Shown here piece by piece: positions 44,692 to 53,707 of a stretch of DNA of 64,000 nucleotides. The position numbers were made by a program, and so were the translations under genes. The notes under the pieces are model-generated. The model worked only from the letters and a program-made list of their open reading frames with translations, was not told the origin of the DNA and made no database searches. Source of the DNA: Actinacidiphila acididurans (lineage in GTDB: Bacteria; Actinomycetota; Actinomycetes; Streptomycetales; Streptomycetaceae); NCBI RefSeq assembly GCF_016918855.1, contig NZ_JADKYB010000013.1:124001-188000 (forward strand), read 5' to 3'. Numbering within the stretch: the first letter of the stretch is position 1; every line of letters starts with the position of its first letter.

Positions 44692-44769
44692 GGGCGATCC
44701 GGCAAGGTGATCCGGCAAAACGGTCCAGCCGAGCGATCCGGCCGAGCGATCCGGCCAAGCGATCCGGAG
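44692..44769. repeat. 13-bp tandem repeat array (six units) inside the beta-oxidation operon
   Basis: Six contiguous 13-bp units occupy 44692-44769; the consensus is RAGCGATCCGGCC on the plus strand. Units 4 and 5 are identical; the others differ at 1 to 5 positions. A further partial unit lies near 44781. The period is not a multiple of three and no gene covers it. Confidence 0.85.
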
Positions 44770-44811
44770 CGGCGGTGCCGGAAGCGATCCGCAATTGCGG
44801 CGGCTGGGGCG

Positions 44812-46026
44812 TCAGACGCGCTCGATGACGGTGGCCACGCCCATGCCGCCGCCCACGCACAGGGTGGCCAGGCCGTAGCGCTGGTCGCGGCGCTCGAGTT
44901 CGTCCACCAGGGTGCCCAGCAGCATCGCGCCGGTGGCGCCGAGCGGGTGGCCCAGCGCAATGGCGCCGCCGTTGACGTTGACCTTGTCCAGGCTCACCCC
45001 CATGTCGGAAGCGAAGCGCAGCACCACCGCGGCGAAGGCCTCGTTCATCTCGATCAGGTCGATGTCGTCGATGGTGAGCCCGGCCTTGGCCAGCGCCTTG
45101 CGGGAGGCGGGCGCGGGGCCGGTGAGCATGATGGTGGGCTCGGAGCCGGAGACTGCGGCGGAGACGATCCGGGCCCGCGGGGTCAGGCCGAAGCGCTCGC
45201 CCGCCTCGCGGCTGCCGACGACGACCAGCGCGGCGCCGTCCACGATGCCGGAGGAGTTGCCCGCGTGGTGCACATGGTCGATCTTCTCCACCCAGTGGTA
45301 GCGCTGGAGGGCGACCGCGTCGAAGCCGCCGAGGTCGCCGATGTCGGCGAAGGACGGCTTGAGGCCGGCCAGCGACTCGGGGGTGGTGCCGGGGCGCATG
45401 TGCTCGTCCCGGTCGAGCACGACCAGACCGTTGCGGTCCAGCACGGGGACCACGGACTTGGCGAAGCGGCCCTCCTTCCACGCCTCGGCGGCGCGTTCCT
45501 GGGACATCGCCGCGTACGTGTCCACGTCGTGCCGGGTCCAGCCGCCGATGGTGGCGATCAGGTCGGCGCTGACGCCCTGGGGGACGAAGCCGGTGTCGAG
45601 GGACGTCATGGGGTCCATCGCCCAGGCGCCGCCGTCGGAGCCCATGGCGACCCGGGACATCGACTCCACGCCGCCGGCCAGGACCAGGTCCTCCCAGCCG
45701 GAACGGACCTTGGCCGCGGCCAGGTTGACCGCCTCCAGGCCGGAGGCGCAGAAGCGGTTCTCCTGGACGCCGGCCACGGTGTCGGGCAGACCCGCCGCAA
45801 TGGCGGCGATCCGGGCGATGTCGGAACCCTGGTCGCCGATCGGGCTGACCACGCCCAGCACGATGTCGTCGATGGCCGCCGGGTCCATGCCGGGCAGGCG
45901 CCGCCGGATCTCGTGGATGAGGCCGACGACCAGGTCGATCGGCTTGGTCCCGTGCAGTGATCCCGTCGCCTTGCCGCGCCCGCGCGGGGTGCGTACGGCG
46001 TCGTAGACGTAGGCCTCGGTGCTCAA
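44812..46026 (-). CDS. Acetyl-CoA acetyltransferase (thiolase)
   Basis: The 404-residue protein has active-site cysteine C93 (NRFCASGLEAV), the HAGNSSGIVDGAA segment, NEAFAAVVLRF and the C-terminal CVGGGMG motif. It performs the thiolytic step of beta-oxidation. The start is TTG at 46026, overlapping the TGA of the upstream CoA-transferase gene (TTGA), and family homology begins right there (STEAYVYDAVRTPRGRGK). Confidence 0.93.
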   Translation of the reverse strand: MSTEAYVYDAVRTPRGRGKATGSLHGTKPIDLVVGLIHEIRRRLPGMDPAAIDDIVLGVVSPIGDQGSDIARIAAIAAGLPDTVAGVQENRFCASGLEAVNLAAAKVRSGWEDLVLAGGVESMSRVAMGSDGGAWAMDPMTSLDTGFVPQGVSADLIATIGGWTRHDVDTYAAMSQERAAEAWKEGRFAKSVVPVLDRNGLVVLDRDEHMRPGTTPESLAGLKPSFADIGDLGGFDAVALQRYHWVEKIDHVHHAGNSSGIVDGAALVVVGSREAGERFGLTPRARIVSAAVSGSEPTIMLTGPAPASRKALAKAGLTIDDIDLIEMNEAFAAVVLRFASDMGVSLDKVNVNGGAIALGHPLGATGAMLLGTLVDELERRDQRYGLATLCVGGGMGVATVIERV

Positions 46027-47198
46027 CGTCGTGCCTTTCGGTGAGGGGGCGGAGTGGCCGGAGCGGGGGCGGCCCAGTCGCGGGCCACCTCTTCGGTGTG
46101 CTCGCCGGGCCGCGCGGGCGGGCGGCGTACCGCGGTCGGGGTGACGGAGAAGCGGGGCGCGGGCGCGGGCTGCGTGACGCCGCCGGCCCGTACGAAGGTG
46201 CCGCGCCCGGCCAGGTGCGGGTGGTCGGGCGCCTCGCCGAGCGGGAGTACGGGCGCCACGCACGCGTCGGTGCCGGTGAACACGCCCGTCCACTCCTGCC
46301 GGGTGCGGGTCTTGAAGCGGGCGGCGACCGCGGCGCGCAGTTCGGGCCAGCGGGCGGGATCCGCGCGCAGCCCGGCCTGCGCCGCGGTCAGGCCCAGCAG
46401 TTCGGCGAAGCGGGCCCAGAAGCGTTCCTCCAGGGCGCCGAGGGCCATCCAGCCGCCGTCCGCGGTCTCGTAGACGCCGTAGAAGGGGGCGCCGCCGTCG
46501 AGCAGGTTGGCGGCGCGGCGGTCCTGCCAGGCGCCGGCGGCGCGCATGGCGTGGATCATGGTGGTCAGGTGGGCGGTGCCGTCCACGATCGCCGCGTCCA
46601 CGACCTGGCCCTCGCCGTGCAGGCGGGCGTGGTGGAGGGCGGCGAGCAGGCCGGTGACCAGGTAGAGGGAGCCGCCGGCGTAATCGCCGAGGAGGTTGGC
46701 GGGCGCGGCGGGCGGGCCGTCGGCGGGGCCGGTGAGGCCGAGGGCGCCGGTGACGGCGATGTAGCCGATGTCGTGGCCGGCGGTGGCGGCCAGCGGGCCG
46801 TGCTGCCCCCAGCCGGTCATCCGGCCGTAGACCAGGCGCGGGTTACGGGCCAGGCACGCGTCGGGACCGACGCCCAGGCGCTCGGCGACCCCGGGCCGGT
46901 AGCCCTCGATGAGGATGTCGGCGCGTTCGACGAGGTCCAGCACGGCGGCCGGTCCGCCGTCGGACTTCAGGTCGATCACCACGGAGCGCTTGTTGCGGTT
47001 GGTCAGGTCGTACGCCGGGTCGATGCCCAGGTCCGGGCCGCCGGGCCGGTCGACCCGCACGACGTCGGCCCCGAGGTCGGCCAGCAGCATGGCGGCGAAG
47101 GGTCCGGGGCCGATGCCGGCCAGCTCCACCACGCGCACGTCTGCCAGCGGTCCGGCGACGGCGGGCGCCGCCGACCGGTTTGACAGTCCTGATGTCAC
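46023..47198 (-). CDS. CaiB/BaiF-type CoA transferase (alpha-methylacyl-CoA racemase-like)
   Basis: With a GTG start at 47198 the protein has 391 residues. Motifs are VRVVELAGIGPGPFAAMLLADLGADVVRVD near the N-terminus, the catalytic aspartate region GHDIGYIAVTGALG, and GGWMALGALEERFWARF. The sequence is close to the alpha-methylacyl-CoA racemase branch, which epimerises 2-methyl-branched acyl-CoA so that beta-oxidation can proceed; co-occurrence with thiolase and FadB supports this. The C-terminus is Pro/Arg-rich. The start matches a leaderless promoter. Confidence 0.88.
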   Translation of the reverse strand: MTSGLSNRSAAPAVAGPLADVRVVELAGIGPGPFAAMLLADLGADVVRVDRPGGPDLGIDPAYDLTNRNKRSVVIDLKSDGGPAAVLDLVERADILIEGYRPGVAERLGVGPDACLARNPRLVYGRMTGWGQHGPLAATAGHDIGYIAVTGALGLTGPADGPPAAPANLLGDYAGGSLYLVTGLLAALHHARLHGEGQVVDAAIVDGTAHLTTMIHAMRAAGAWQDRRAANLLDGGAPFYGVYETADGGWMALGALEERFWARFAELLGLTAAQAGLRADPARWPELRAAVAARFKTRTRQEWTGVFTGTDACVAPVLPLGEAPDHPHLAGRGTFVRAGGVTQPAPAPRFSVTPTAVRRPPARPGEHTEEVARDWAAPAPATPPPHRKARR

Positions 47199-47256
47199 AT
47201 CAAGGATGCTAGGAACGTGTTCGGGTCTTGGCAAGGTCTGACTGAGCGCTCGCTCA
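47199..47256 (-). promoter_or_regulatory. Promoter and TetR-type palindrome of the beta-oxidation operon
   Basis: On the minus strand TTGCCA (47234-47229) and TAGCAT (47211-47206) are 17 bp apart, putting the start of RNA at or next to the GTG at 47198. Just upstream lies TGAGCG-CT-CGCTCA (47243-47256), a perfect 6-bp inverted repeat of the kind bound by TetR-family fatty-acid regulators. No tetR gene is present in the window. Confidence 0.65.
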
Positions 47257-47403
47257 CCTCGCGCGGGCCGTCCGGGTGAGGTGCACAGCCGCCCCATACG
47301 GCTGTGGTACGCCGCCGGACCGGCGCGTACCACGGCGCGAGACACCCCGGACCGGCACCGTACGGCACTGGTGCGTCGCGGAGCCGGCCGGCGGCCCTAC
47401 GTC

Positions 47404-48552
47404 TCAGCCCGCCCGCGTACGCAGCCGGCCGTCGGTGGTCAGCGGCGGGTCGGCGAGCCGGGGCAGGTAGCAGCGCCGGAACAACTCGCCGCTGAACTCG
47501 CGGCGGCTGCGCACGCCCGCCTTGTCGAACACCTTCCGCAGGTGGTCCTGAACGGTGTACTCGGCGATGTGCAACTCCGCGGCCACCTCGGCGGTGGACC
47601 GGCCGAGCAGCACCCGCTGGGCGACGTCTCGCTCGCGCGGGGTCAGGCCGTAGGCGTCCAGGACGATCGCGGTCAGCTCGCCGGGGGTGCTCGGCGTGAG
47701 CGCGACGTACGTGAGCTCCTCGGCGCCGGCCTTCTCCCGCCAGCCGCTCAGCGTGACCCACTGCCCGGTGCGGGTCAGCGCCCGGGACCGCACCTGCACG
47801 CCGGGACCGGCGGTACGCGCCCGGCCCGCGAGCGCGCCGAGCGCCCGCGGGTGCCCGGCGTCCCCGCCCGCCCGGGCCTCCTGGACCAGGCCGAGCCAGC
47901 GTTCGGCGGTGGACGTGCTCATCCGTACCCGCCGGTCGTCGTCGAGGACGACCAGTCCGGCCGCGTCGGGCACCTCGCCGTCGTCCGCGGCGGCGCCGGA
48001 CACCAGCAGGGAGCGGCGCAGCGCGGTGGTGGTCGGGGCCACGGCGGCCGCGGCCAGGTCCACGTCGGCCGCGGTGAAGGGCGGCGCGCCGGCCTCCCGG
48101 CACAGCGCGAGCAGTCCCCAGGCGCGGCGACCGTCGCGCAGCAGCACCCGCAACTCGTCGGCGAGGCCGGCGGGGCGCAGCACGTCGCGGTAGTAGACGT
48201 TCCCGGTCAGGTCCGGGCCGGCCGAGCGGCTGAGCAGGCTCACCGGCGACGCCCGGCGGGCCAGCGCGCGGATGTTGTCGGCGCCGGCCTGCTCGGCGTG
48301 CTCGATCTCGAACAGCCGCGGCATCACCTCGTCGGGGAAGCCGTGCTCGTGCAGCCCACCCGTGTCGAGCAGCGTGGCCGGGTCGAACATGACGGCGCAC
48401 CAGACGTCGGCGGGCACCGCGGCCAGCAGTACGGAGGCCGCGGTCCGCAGCACGTCCAGCGGTCCGCACCCGGCGGTGCCGGACAACCGGCGGGTGAGGT
48501 CGCCGGCCAGCGCGTCCCGGGCGGCGGGACGCGTTAATCGCGTGGAGGTCAC
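47404..48552 (-). CDS. LuxR-type regulator with a TTA (bldA-dependent) codon
   Basis: The 382-residue protein has a GAF-like N-terminal half and a C-terminal LuxR HTH (LTPRERDVAQRVLLGRSTAEVAAELHIAEYTVQDHLRKVFDKAGVRSRREF). From the GTG at 48552, codon 6 is TTA (48537-48535). This is the only in-frame TTA I could find in any gene of the window, so translation should depend on the bldA leucyl-tRNA. An upstream ATG at 48582 is an alternative start and does not remove the TTA. It lies downstream of the amine oxidase gene on the same strand, probably a regulator of that block. Confidence 0.87.
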   Translation of the reverse strand: MTSTRLTRPAARDALAGDLTRRLSGTAGCGPLDVLRTAASVLLAAVPADVWCAVMFDPATLLDTGGLHEHGFPDEVMPRLFEIEHAEQAGADNIRALARRASPVSLLSRSAGPDLTGNVYYRDVLRPAGLADELRVLLRDGRRAWGLLALCREAGAPPFTAADVDLAAAAVAPTTTALRRSLLVSGAAADDGEVPDAAGLVVLDDDRRVRMSTSTAERWLGLVQEARAGGDAGHPRALGALAGRARTAGPGVQVRSRALTRTGQWVTLSGWREKAGAEELTYVALTPSTPGELTAIVLDAYGLTPRERDVAQRVLLGRSTAEVAAELHIAEYTVQDHLRKVFDKAGVRSRREFSGELFRRCYLPRLADPPLTTDGRLRTRAG

Positions 48553-48786
48553 CCGAGCAGCGTACGGCGATACCCCAGACATCTGGGATGGGATCGGGGC
48601 GAACGTCCCGCTAATGTGACCACTGGTTCGACCGGCGGGCCGGGGAGGGACCGCTCGGTCGGCCGTACGGGCTGCCGTTCACGGCCGCGCCCGCAGGGGG
48701 GGTTGCGCGGCCACAGCCTGTCTCCGGTACGTGACGGCCCGGGCCGGCGTACCGGAGACAGGCGGCGCGTCGTCACGCGAAGACCG

Positions 48787-50757
48787 TCAGGTATGGCAGT
48801 GCCGACCGTGGTCGCCCTCGGTGTGCCCGGTGGACTCCGGCAGGTCCAGGGCCGGGTTGCGGTCGAAGAAGCCGGTGGGCTTCAGGGTGAAGCCGCAGAT
48901 GTCGACCGGCATGACCGGCCAGTCCTCCAGCCGGGGCAGGTGGGTCGGGCCGAAGGTGTGCCACAGCGTCAGGTCGGTGTCGGTCAGGGTCTCACCCGGC
49001 TCCGACCACTGCGCCACGCCGGCCCCGCCCGGGTGCTGGTTCGGGTGATCGCCGTCGGGATAGTGCCGCTCGGGCCGGTAGCGGGTCACCCACAGGTGCC
49101 GGGTGGCGTACGCGGCGCGCCGGGCGACCGCCGAGCCGGGCCGGGCGAGCAGCAGCGGCTGCGGATCGGGCAGCAGCGTGTAGGCCACCGGCTGTCCCAT
49201 CCGGTTGTGCGCGCCCGGGTTGCTGATCCGCCAGCGCCTGCCGGCCGCCGGGTCGGCGACGCGGCCGGCCTCGCCACTGTCGGCGACGGGAGTGGCCCTG
49301 ATGGTGAAGGCGTTGCCATGGGGATTGTCCGGGCCGATCGGCAGCGGCACCACGTCGATCTCCTCGACGGTGTTGCCGGGATGCTCCGCGCTCGCGTCGA
49401 GCGCCACGTCCAGCCGGGCGCAGAACAGGTGCTGGTGGAAGGGCGCGAGCAGGCCCGGCGCGACCTCGGTGGCGTACGGCGAGCCCGCCCCGGGCGGCGC
49501 GGCCGAGGTCTGCAGCAGCCCGGTGGCCTTGGCCTCGAAGGCGATGGTGCCGTCCTGGTACAGGTACCAGTAGAAGCCGTAGTCGTAGTTGCCGAGGGTG
49601 GCCAGGTACGAGATCACCAGGCGGCGCGAGCGGCGGCTGTGGGCGGTGAAGCCATCGAAGATGTCGGTGTGCTTCCACAGCAGGCCGGTGTCCTCCTCGT
49701 GGACGCAGATCGCGTTGGGCAGCGTCTGCGGGCGGCCTTCGTCGTCGGCGACGACCGCGTCGAGGTAGGTGATCTCGCCCAGGCAGTCGCAGCCCAGGCG
49801 CAGGGCGTTGGCGTTGCGGCCGAGCAGGTACTCCCCCGCGTCCAGGTAGCACACCCAATTGCGGGCGGGGTCGGGCTCGGCGTACGGGACGGCCATCTCG
49901 GCGATGGACGCGCGGTGCAGCACGGAGCGTTCGCGGTCGCCGTCGCGGTGGGCGACCTGGTGCAGCACCAGCCCCTCGCGGGCGTTGAAGTCCAGCCGCA
50001 GCCGCCAGTTCTGCCAGCTCAAGGACGAGCCGTCGAGGGTGAAGGAGGGGCCCTGCGGCTGGACGATCTCCAGCGGGCGCAGGTCGGTGCGGGCCGGTCC
50101 GGTGAACTCCGGCTCGTAGCGGCCGCATTCGACCGGCGTGGGGACGATTCCGGTGTCGGTGAGGCGTATCACCCGGCGCTCGGTCAGGTCGACGTCGGCG
50201 ACCAGGCCGCCGACCGGGTGGGCGAACGGGTTGTCACCGGCCTCGCACCGCAGGAAGGTGAGCGAGCGCAGCATGCGGCGGCCGGCTTCCTCGGGGCGCC
50301 CGAAGTTGCCCGCGGCCAGCGGCGCGGCGACGACCAGCGAGAGGTCGGTGATCCCGCGCGCGGCCATCGCGGCCCGCCAGCCGGGGTCGGCCTTCACGAT
50401 CGCGTCGCAGGTCTCGTACTCCTCGAACAGCACCGGGGGTTGTCCGTCGGCCGCCGCGTCCAGGTCCCGGTGGGCCAGCAGCAGCCGCGCGGTGACGTCG
50501 ACCAGGGCCTCGGCGGAACGGCCGGTGGCGGTGTCGAGAAGGGTGACGCGGACCCGGCGGGAGGCGTGGTGACCGTCGCGGTGGGCCAGCACCTCGGACC
50601 GGGGCGGCTCGTCGGGCAGCAGCAGCGGGAAGCGGGTGGCCGGGCCGACCTTGCCCGCGGCCTCGAGGACGGCGCGCGCGGCGGCGATCTCGTCCGCGGT
50701 CAGCGGGTCCAGCGGGTGCGGGACGCCGGTCGCGGTGCCCGCGGGGGTGTCGGTCAT
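48787..50757 (-). CDS. Copper-containing primary-amine oxidase
   Basis: The 656-residue protein has the topaquinone motif TLGNYDYG, Y391 being the residue modified to TPQ, and the copper-ligand segment FHQHLFCARLD near residue 440. The catalytic-base region NWVCYLDAGEYLLGRNA is also present. It oxidises primary amines to aldehydes with release of ammonia and H2O2. The C-terminus ends STGHTEGDHGRHCHT with five histidines and a cysteine in 13 residues. No signal peptide is seen, so it is cytoplasmic. An amine permease gene lies upstream. Confidence 0.94.
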   Translation of the reverse strand: MTDTPAGTATGVPHPLDPLTADEIAAARAVLEAAGKVGPATRFPLLLPDEPPRSEVLAHRDGHHASRRVRVTLLDTATGRSAEALVDVTARLLLAHRDLDAAADGQPPVLFEEYETCDAIVKADPGWRAAMAARGITDLSLVVAAPLAAGNFGRPEEAGRRMLRSLTFLRCEAGDNPFAHPVGGLVADVDLTERRVIRLTDTGIVPTPVECGRYEPEFTGPARTDLRPLEIVQPQGPSFTLDGSSLSWQNWRLRLDFNAREGLVLHQVAHRDGDRERSVLHRASIAEMAVPYAEPDPARNWVCYLDAGEYLLGRNANALRLGCDCLGEITYLDAVVADDEGRPQTLPNAICVHEEDTGLLWKHTDIFDGFTAHSRRSRRLVISYLATLGNYDYGFYWYLYQDGTIAFEAKATGLLQTSAAPPGAGSPYATEVAPGLLAPFHQHLFCARLDVALDASAEHPGNTVEEIDVVPLPIGPDNPHGNAFTIRATPVADSGEAGRVADPAAGRRWRISNPGAHNRMGQPVAYTLLPDPQPLLLARPGSAVARRAAYATRHLWVTRYRPERHYPDGDHPNQHPGGAGVAQWSEPGETLTDTDLTLWHTFGPTHLPRLEDWPVMPVDICGFTLKPTGFFDRNPALDLPESTGHTEGDHGRHCHT

Positions 50758-50949
50758 GGGGATTCCTCACCACGAAGGGGGCTGTGCGACCGTACGGGCC
50801 CGCGCCGGTGGCGTACGGCTCGCGTCCGGCAGGTGCCGTTGGGTCCGCGTCCGGCCGGCGACCCGCGTGGGGGCGGGGCACCGGCCGGAGGGGCGTACGG
50901 CGTCGGGAGGAGTGTTCGCCGGGGCCTCGGGGGATGCTGTCGCGCGGCG

Positions 50950-52479
50950 TCAGGCGGTGGGTTCGGCGGCAGTTGCCGCCTTGTCCAGCTGGAACGCCTC
51001 GTTGCCCAGGCCGATCCTGGCGTGCGCGGCGGGGTTCTTGCTGTGCAGCACGAGACCGTAGACCAGGCCGATCAGCAGGGCCAGCCCGATGATGCCGGGC
51101 AGGATCCAGCGCAGGCCGTGGCCGGGGTCGGCGCCGAGCAGCACCCGGAAGTCCTTGACCGCGTAGAAGGCGATGGCCAGCAGGGCGGCGGCCGCGAGTC
51201 CGGAGGTGGCCAGCCGCCAGGCCTGCACGCGGGCGGCGCCGCGCTTGACGAAGAACGCGATGACCGCGATCGAGGCGGCCGCCATCAGCAGCACCACACC
51301 GAGCGCGCCGACGTTCCCGGCCCAGGTGAACAGCCGCATCATCGGGGCGAACGAGGGGTCGCCGCCGGGCTTGTCGTCGGTCACCGCGAAGCAGATCACC
51401 GCGATCAGCGCCGCGGTGGACTGGATGAGCGAGCCGACCACGGGCGCGCCGCCGGACCGGGTGGTGCGGCTGACGGCGGCGGGCAGCAGGCCGTCGCGGC
51501 CCATGGCGAAGGCGTACCGGGCCACCACGTTGTGGAAGCTCAGCATCGAGGCGAAGATCCCGGTGATGAAGAAGACGTTCAGCACGTCGGTGAAAGTGCC
51601 GCCGATCCGGGCCTGGTTGAGGTCGAACAGCATGGTGGGGCTCTTCTGGGCCATGCCCACCACCTGCGCGGGGCCGGCGGCCACGGTGATCGCCCACGCG
51701 CTGAACGCGAAGAGCAGGGTGGCGAATCCGACCGCCAGGAACATCACGCGCGCCACCACCCGCTGCGGCCGGCTGGTCTCCTCGGCGTAGACCGGGGCCT
51801 GCTCGAAGCCGGTGAAGCCGGCGATGCAGAAGCACAGCGCGGTGCCGAAGCCGGCGCCGCCTATCGTGCCGGGGTCGAAGGCGTGCAGCGACACGCCCTG
51901 CGGGCCGGCGTCGGACAGGAAGCTGATGTCGAAGATCACCACGAGGGTGGTCTCCACCAGCAGCAGCACACCCAGCACCCGGGCGTTGACGTCGATCTTC
52001 AGCGCACCGAAGACGCCGGTGAGCAGCACTCCGCCGAGCGCCGGCCACCACCAGTCCACGTTGTGGTGCCAGTGCTGGGCGATCTGGCTGGAGATCTCGA
52101 AGCCGAAGATCCCGAAGATGCCCATCTGGAGGATGCTGTACGAGAACAGCGCCACGTAGGAGGCGGCGGCGCCGGCCGTGCCGCCCAGGCCCCGCGCGAT
52201 GTAGGCGTAGAAGGCACCGGCGTTGTGCACGTGCCGGCTCATCTCGGCGTACCCGAAGCTGAACAGCACCAGGACGACGCCCAGGATCAGGAAGATGAGC
52301 GGCACCCCGACGATCCCGACGGCGGCGAACGTGGTGGGCACCACCCCGGCGACGACCATCAGCGGGGCGGTCGCGGCAAGGACCGACAGCAGCAGGCCGG
52401 GAGTACCGATCCGGTCCGCACGCAGGGCTCTCTGCTCGCCCTTGAAGGTACTGATCTCCGAGGTACTGCCCGTCAGCAT
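50950..52479 (-). CDS. APC family amino acid/amine permease
   Basis: The 509-residue protein has 12 or more membrane helices and the APC signature near helix 1 (GLLLSVLAATAPLMVVAGVVPTTFA), NAGAFYAYIARGLGGTAG and FCIAGFTGFEQAPVYAEE. It lies between the amine oxidase and TPR-like genes on one strand and probably imports the amine or amino acid that the oxidase degrades. The start ATG follows GGAAGGAACC. Confidence 0.9.
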   Translation of the reverse strand: MLTGSTSEISTFKGEQRALRADRIGTPGLLLSVLAATAPLMVVAGVVPTTFAAVGIVGVPLIFLILGVVLVLFSFGYAEMSRHVHNAGAFYAYIARGLGGTAGAAASYVALFSYSILQMGIFGIFGFEISSQIAQHWHHNVDWWWPALGGVLLTGVFGALKIDVNARVLGVLLLVETTLVVIFDISFLSDAGPQGVSLHAFDPGTIGGAGFGTALCFCIAGFTGFEQAPVYAEETSRPQRVVARVMFLAVGFATLLFAFSAWAITVAAGPAQVVGMAQKSPTMLFDLNQARIGGTFTDVLNVFFITGIFASMLSFHNVVARYAFAMGRDGLLPAAVSRTTRSGGAPVVGSLIQSTAALIAVICFAVTDDKPGGDPSFAPMMRLFTWAGNVGALGVVLLMAAASIAVIAFFVKRGAARVQAWRLATSGLAAAALLAIAFYAVKDFRVLLGADPGHGLRWILPGIIGLALLIGLVYGLVLHSKNPAAHARIGLGNEAFQLDKAATAAEPTA

Positions 52480-52516
52480 GAGTGCGGTTCCTTCCTGGAA
52501 GTTCGAGGTGGGGGAC

Positions 52517-53473
52517 TTACGAGGAACCGAAACCGAGCGCGTAGTTGCGCGCGGCGCGGAACGACTTCTTCGGGTCGTGGTTCAGATACGCCCAGGGCGC
52601 CTGCGTGGCAAGGGTGCCGATCCGGTTGAACAGGGCGGCGGCGGCCACGGTGTCGCCCGAGTGGAACTTCGCGAACGCCAGGTAGTTCAGGTCCAGCGGC
52701 AGGCGCGGATGGCTGCGGTCGTCCCAGTCCAGCCACCAGTCGAAGGCGGCCCGCAGGCTGGTACGGGCCCGCCCGCTGGTCCAGTACGGCAGTCCGGCCG
52801 GGTCGGCGGGCAGCGCGCCGTCGGCGGCCAGCGCCCGGTACCGCTCGACCAGGGCGACCAACGGCAGGACGGCCAGCGGCGATCCGGGCCCGGCCTCGTC
52901 GGCGGCCCACTCGGCGAACTCGTACACCTCGTGGAACGGGTCGTCGCCGTCGGTCTTCTGACGCTCGGCCAGCACCTGGGTCATCAGGTAGTGCGCGTGG
53001 TGGTGGCCGCGGTGCCGGCCACGGACCTGGTCGAAGGCGCGCACCTGCTCGTCGTCGGTGCCGGTGCGGCGGGCCAGGATGAGCAGGCCGAGCCAGGGCG
53101 TCGGGTCGCGGGGCGTCATGCGGGCGGCGCGCAGGCACGCCTCGCGGGCGGAGTCGGGGCTCTGCTTGCCGTCGGCGGCCCGGAAGACGGCCGCGCAGGC
53201 GTACAGGGCCACGGCGTCCGGGCTCTCCGGCTCGGCCATCAGCCATTCCTCCGCCCAGGCCGCGGCGGACCGGCCCTCGCCCAGGACGACCAGCCGGTGG
53301 CCGCGGCTGTCCCAGTCGCTGCCGGTACGCGCGAGCAGCGCACGGACCTCCGTCCACCGGCCCTGGCTCAAGGCGGCCCGGGCGGCGATGAGTTCCCCGT
53401 CCCCGAGCGCGGGGTCCAGGGCCAGGTCGTCCTTGCCGCGAGTGAAGCGGAAGGGTGGCGGCGGTGGTGTCAT
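52517..53473 (-). CDS. TPR-like protein of unknown function in the amine oxidase operon
   Basis: The 318-residue protein has helical repeats consistent with TPR or SEL1-like packing (ELIAARAALSQGRWTEVRALLA, AWAEEWLMAEPESPDAVALYACAAVFRAADG, AREACLRAARMTPRDPTPWLGLLILARRTG, VAAAALFNRIGTLATQAPW). It has no signal or membrane segment. It is the first gene of the permease and oxidase transcript, 37 bp upstream of the permease, and divergent from an XRE regulator. The function is not recognised. Confidence 0.72.
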   Translation of the reverse strand: MTPPPPPFRFTRGKDDLALDPALGDGELIAARAALSQGRWTEVRALLARTGSDWDSRGHRLVVLGEGRSAAAWAEEWLMAEPESPDAVALYACAAVFRAADGKQSPDSAREACLRAARMTPRDPTPWLGLLILARRTGTDDEQVRAFDQVRGRHRGHHHAHYLMTQVLAERQKTDGDDPFHEVYEFAEWAADEAGPGSPLAVLPLVALVERYRALAADGALPADPAGLPYWTSGRARTSLRAAFDWWLDWDDRSHPRLPLDLNYLAFAKFHSGDTVAAAALFNRIGTLATQAPWAYLNHDPKKSFRAARNYALGFGSS

Positions 53474-53590
53474 CCGCGGGCTGCCCTCCACGGCACGCGT
53501 TACGTCTTGTGATCGCAGACAGCCAACCGGTAGGCGGTCGCCATCGACAAGGCCGCACCTGTTGTCTCGGTGTAGTCCCGTATCGTTGCA

Positions 53591-53604
53591 GGGGTTTGAA
53601 CCCC
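53591..53604. promoter_or_regulatory. Inverted repeat between the amine operon and the XRE regulator
   Basis: GGGGTT-TG-AACCCC is a perfect 6-bp inverted repeat in the 234-bp divergent region (53474-53707). It lies 103 bp before the regulator start and 118 bp before the operon start, a reasonable operator position. No confident promoter hexamers were found. Confidence 0.45.
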
Positions 53605-53707
53605 GGACGGACGTGTGGACGGGGGTGTCCGGCTGGCGCGGGCACCGCAGCACCTGGTATTCGATGGCCTGATCGTGGCGGCGTGACGCGGCAGTTGGGA
53701 CGGGCGG

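Noticed and set aside
44640..44810. Small peptide genes reading the 13-bp repeats
   Set aside because: The period is not a multiple of three, frames shift at each unit, and no start with a ribosome site is present.
48616..52629. A 1337-codon open frame on the plus strand
   Set aside because: It is antisense to the amine oxidase and permease genes, which have clear motifs; no family resemblance in this frame.
53570..53620. tRNA-like T-arm (GGTTTGAACCCC) near the XRE regulator
   Set aside because: No matching acceptor stem, anticodon arm or D-arm at tRNA spacing; the element is a simple inverted repeat.
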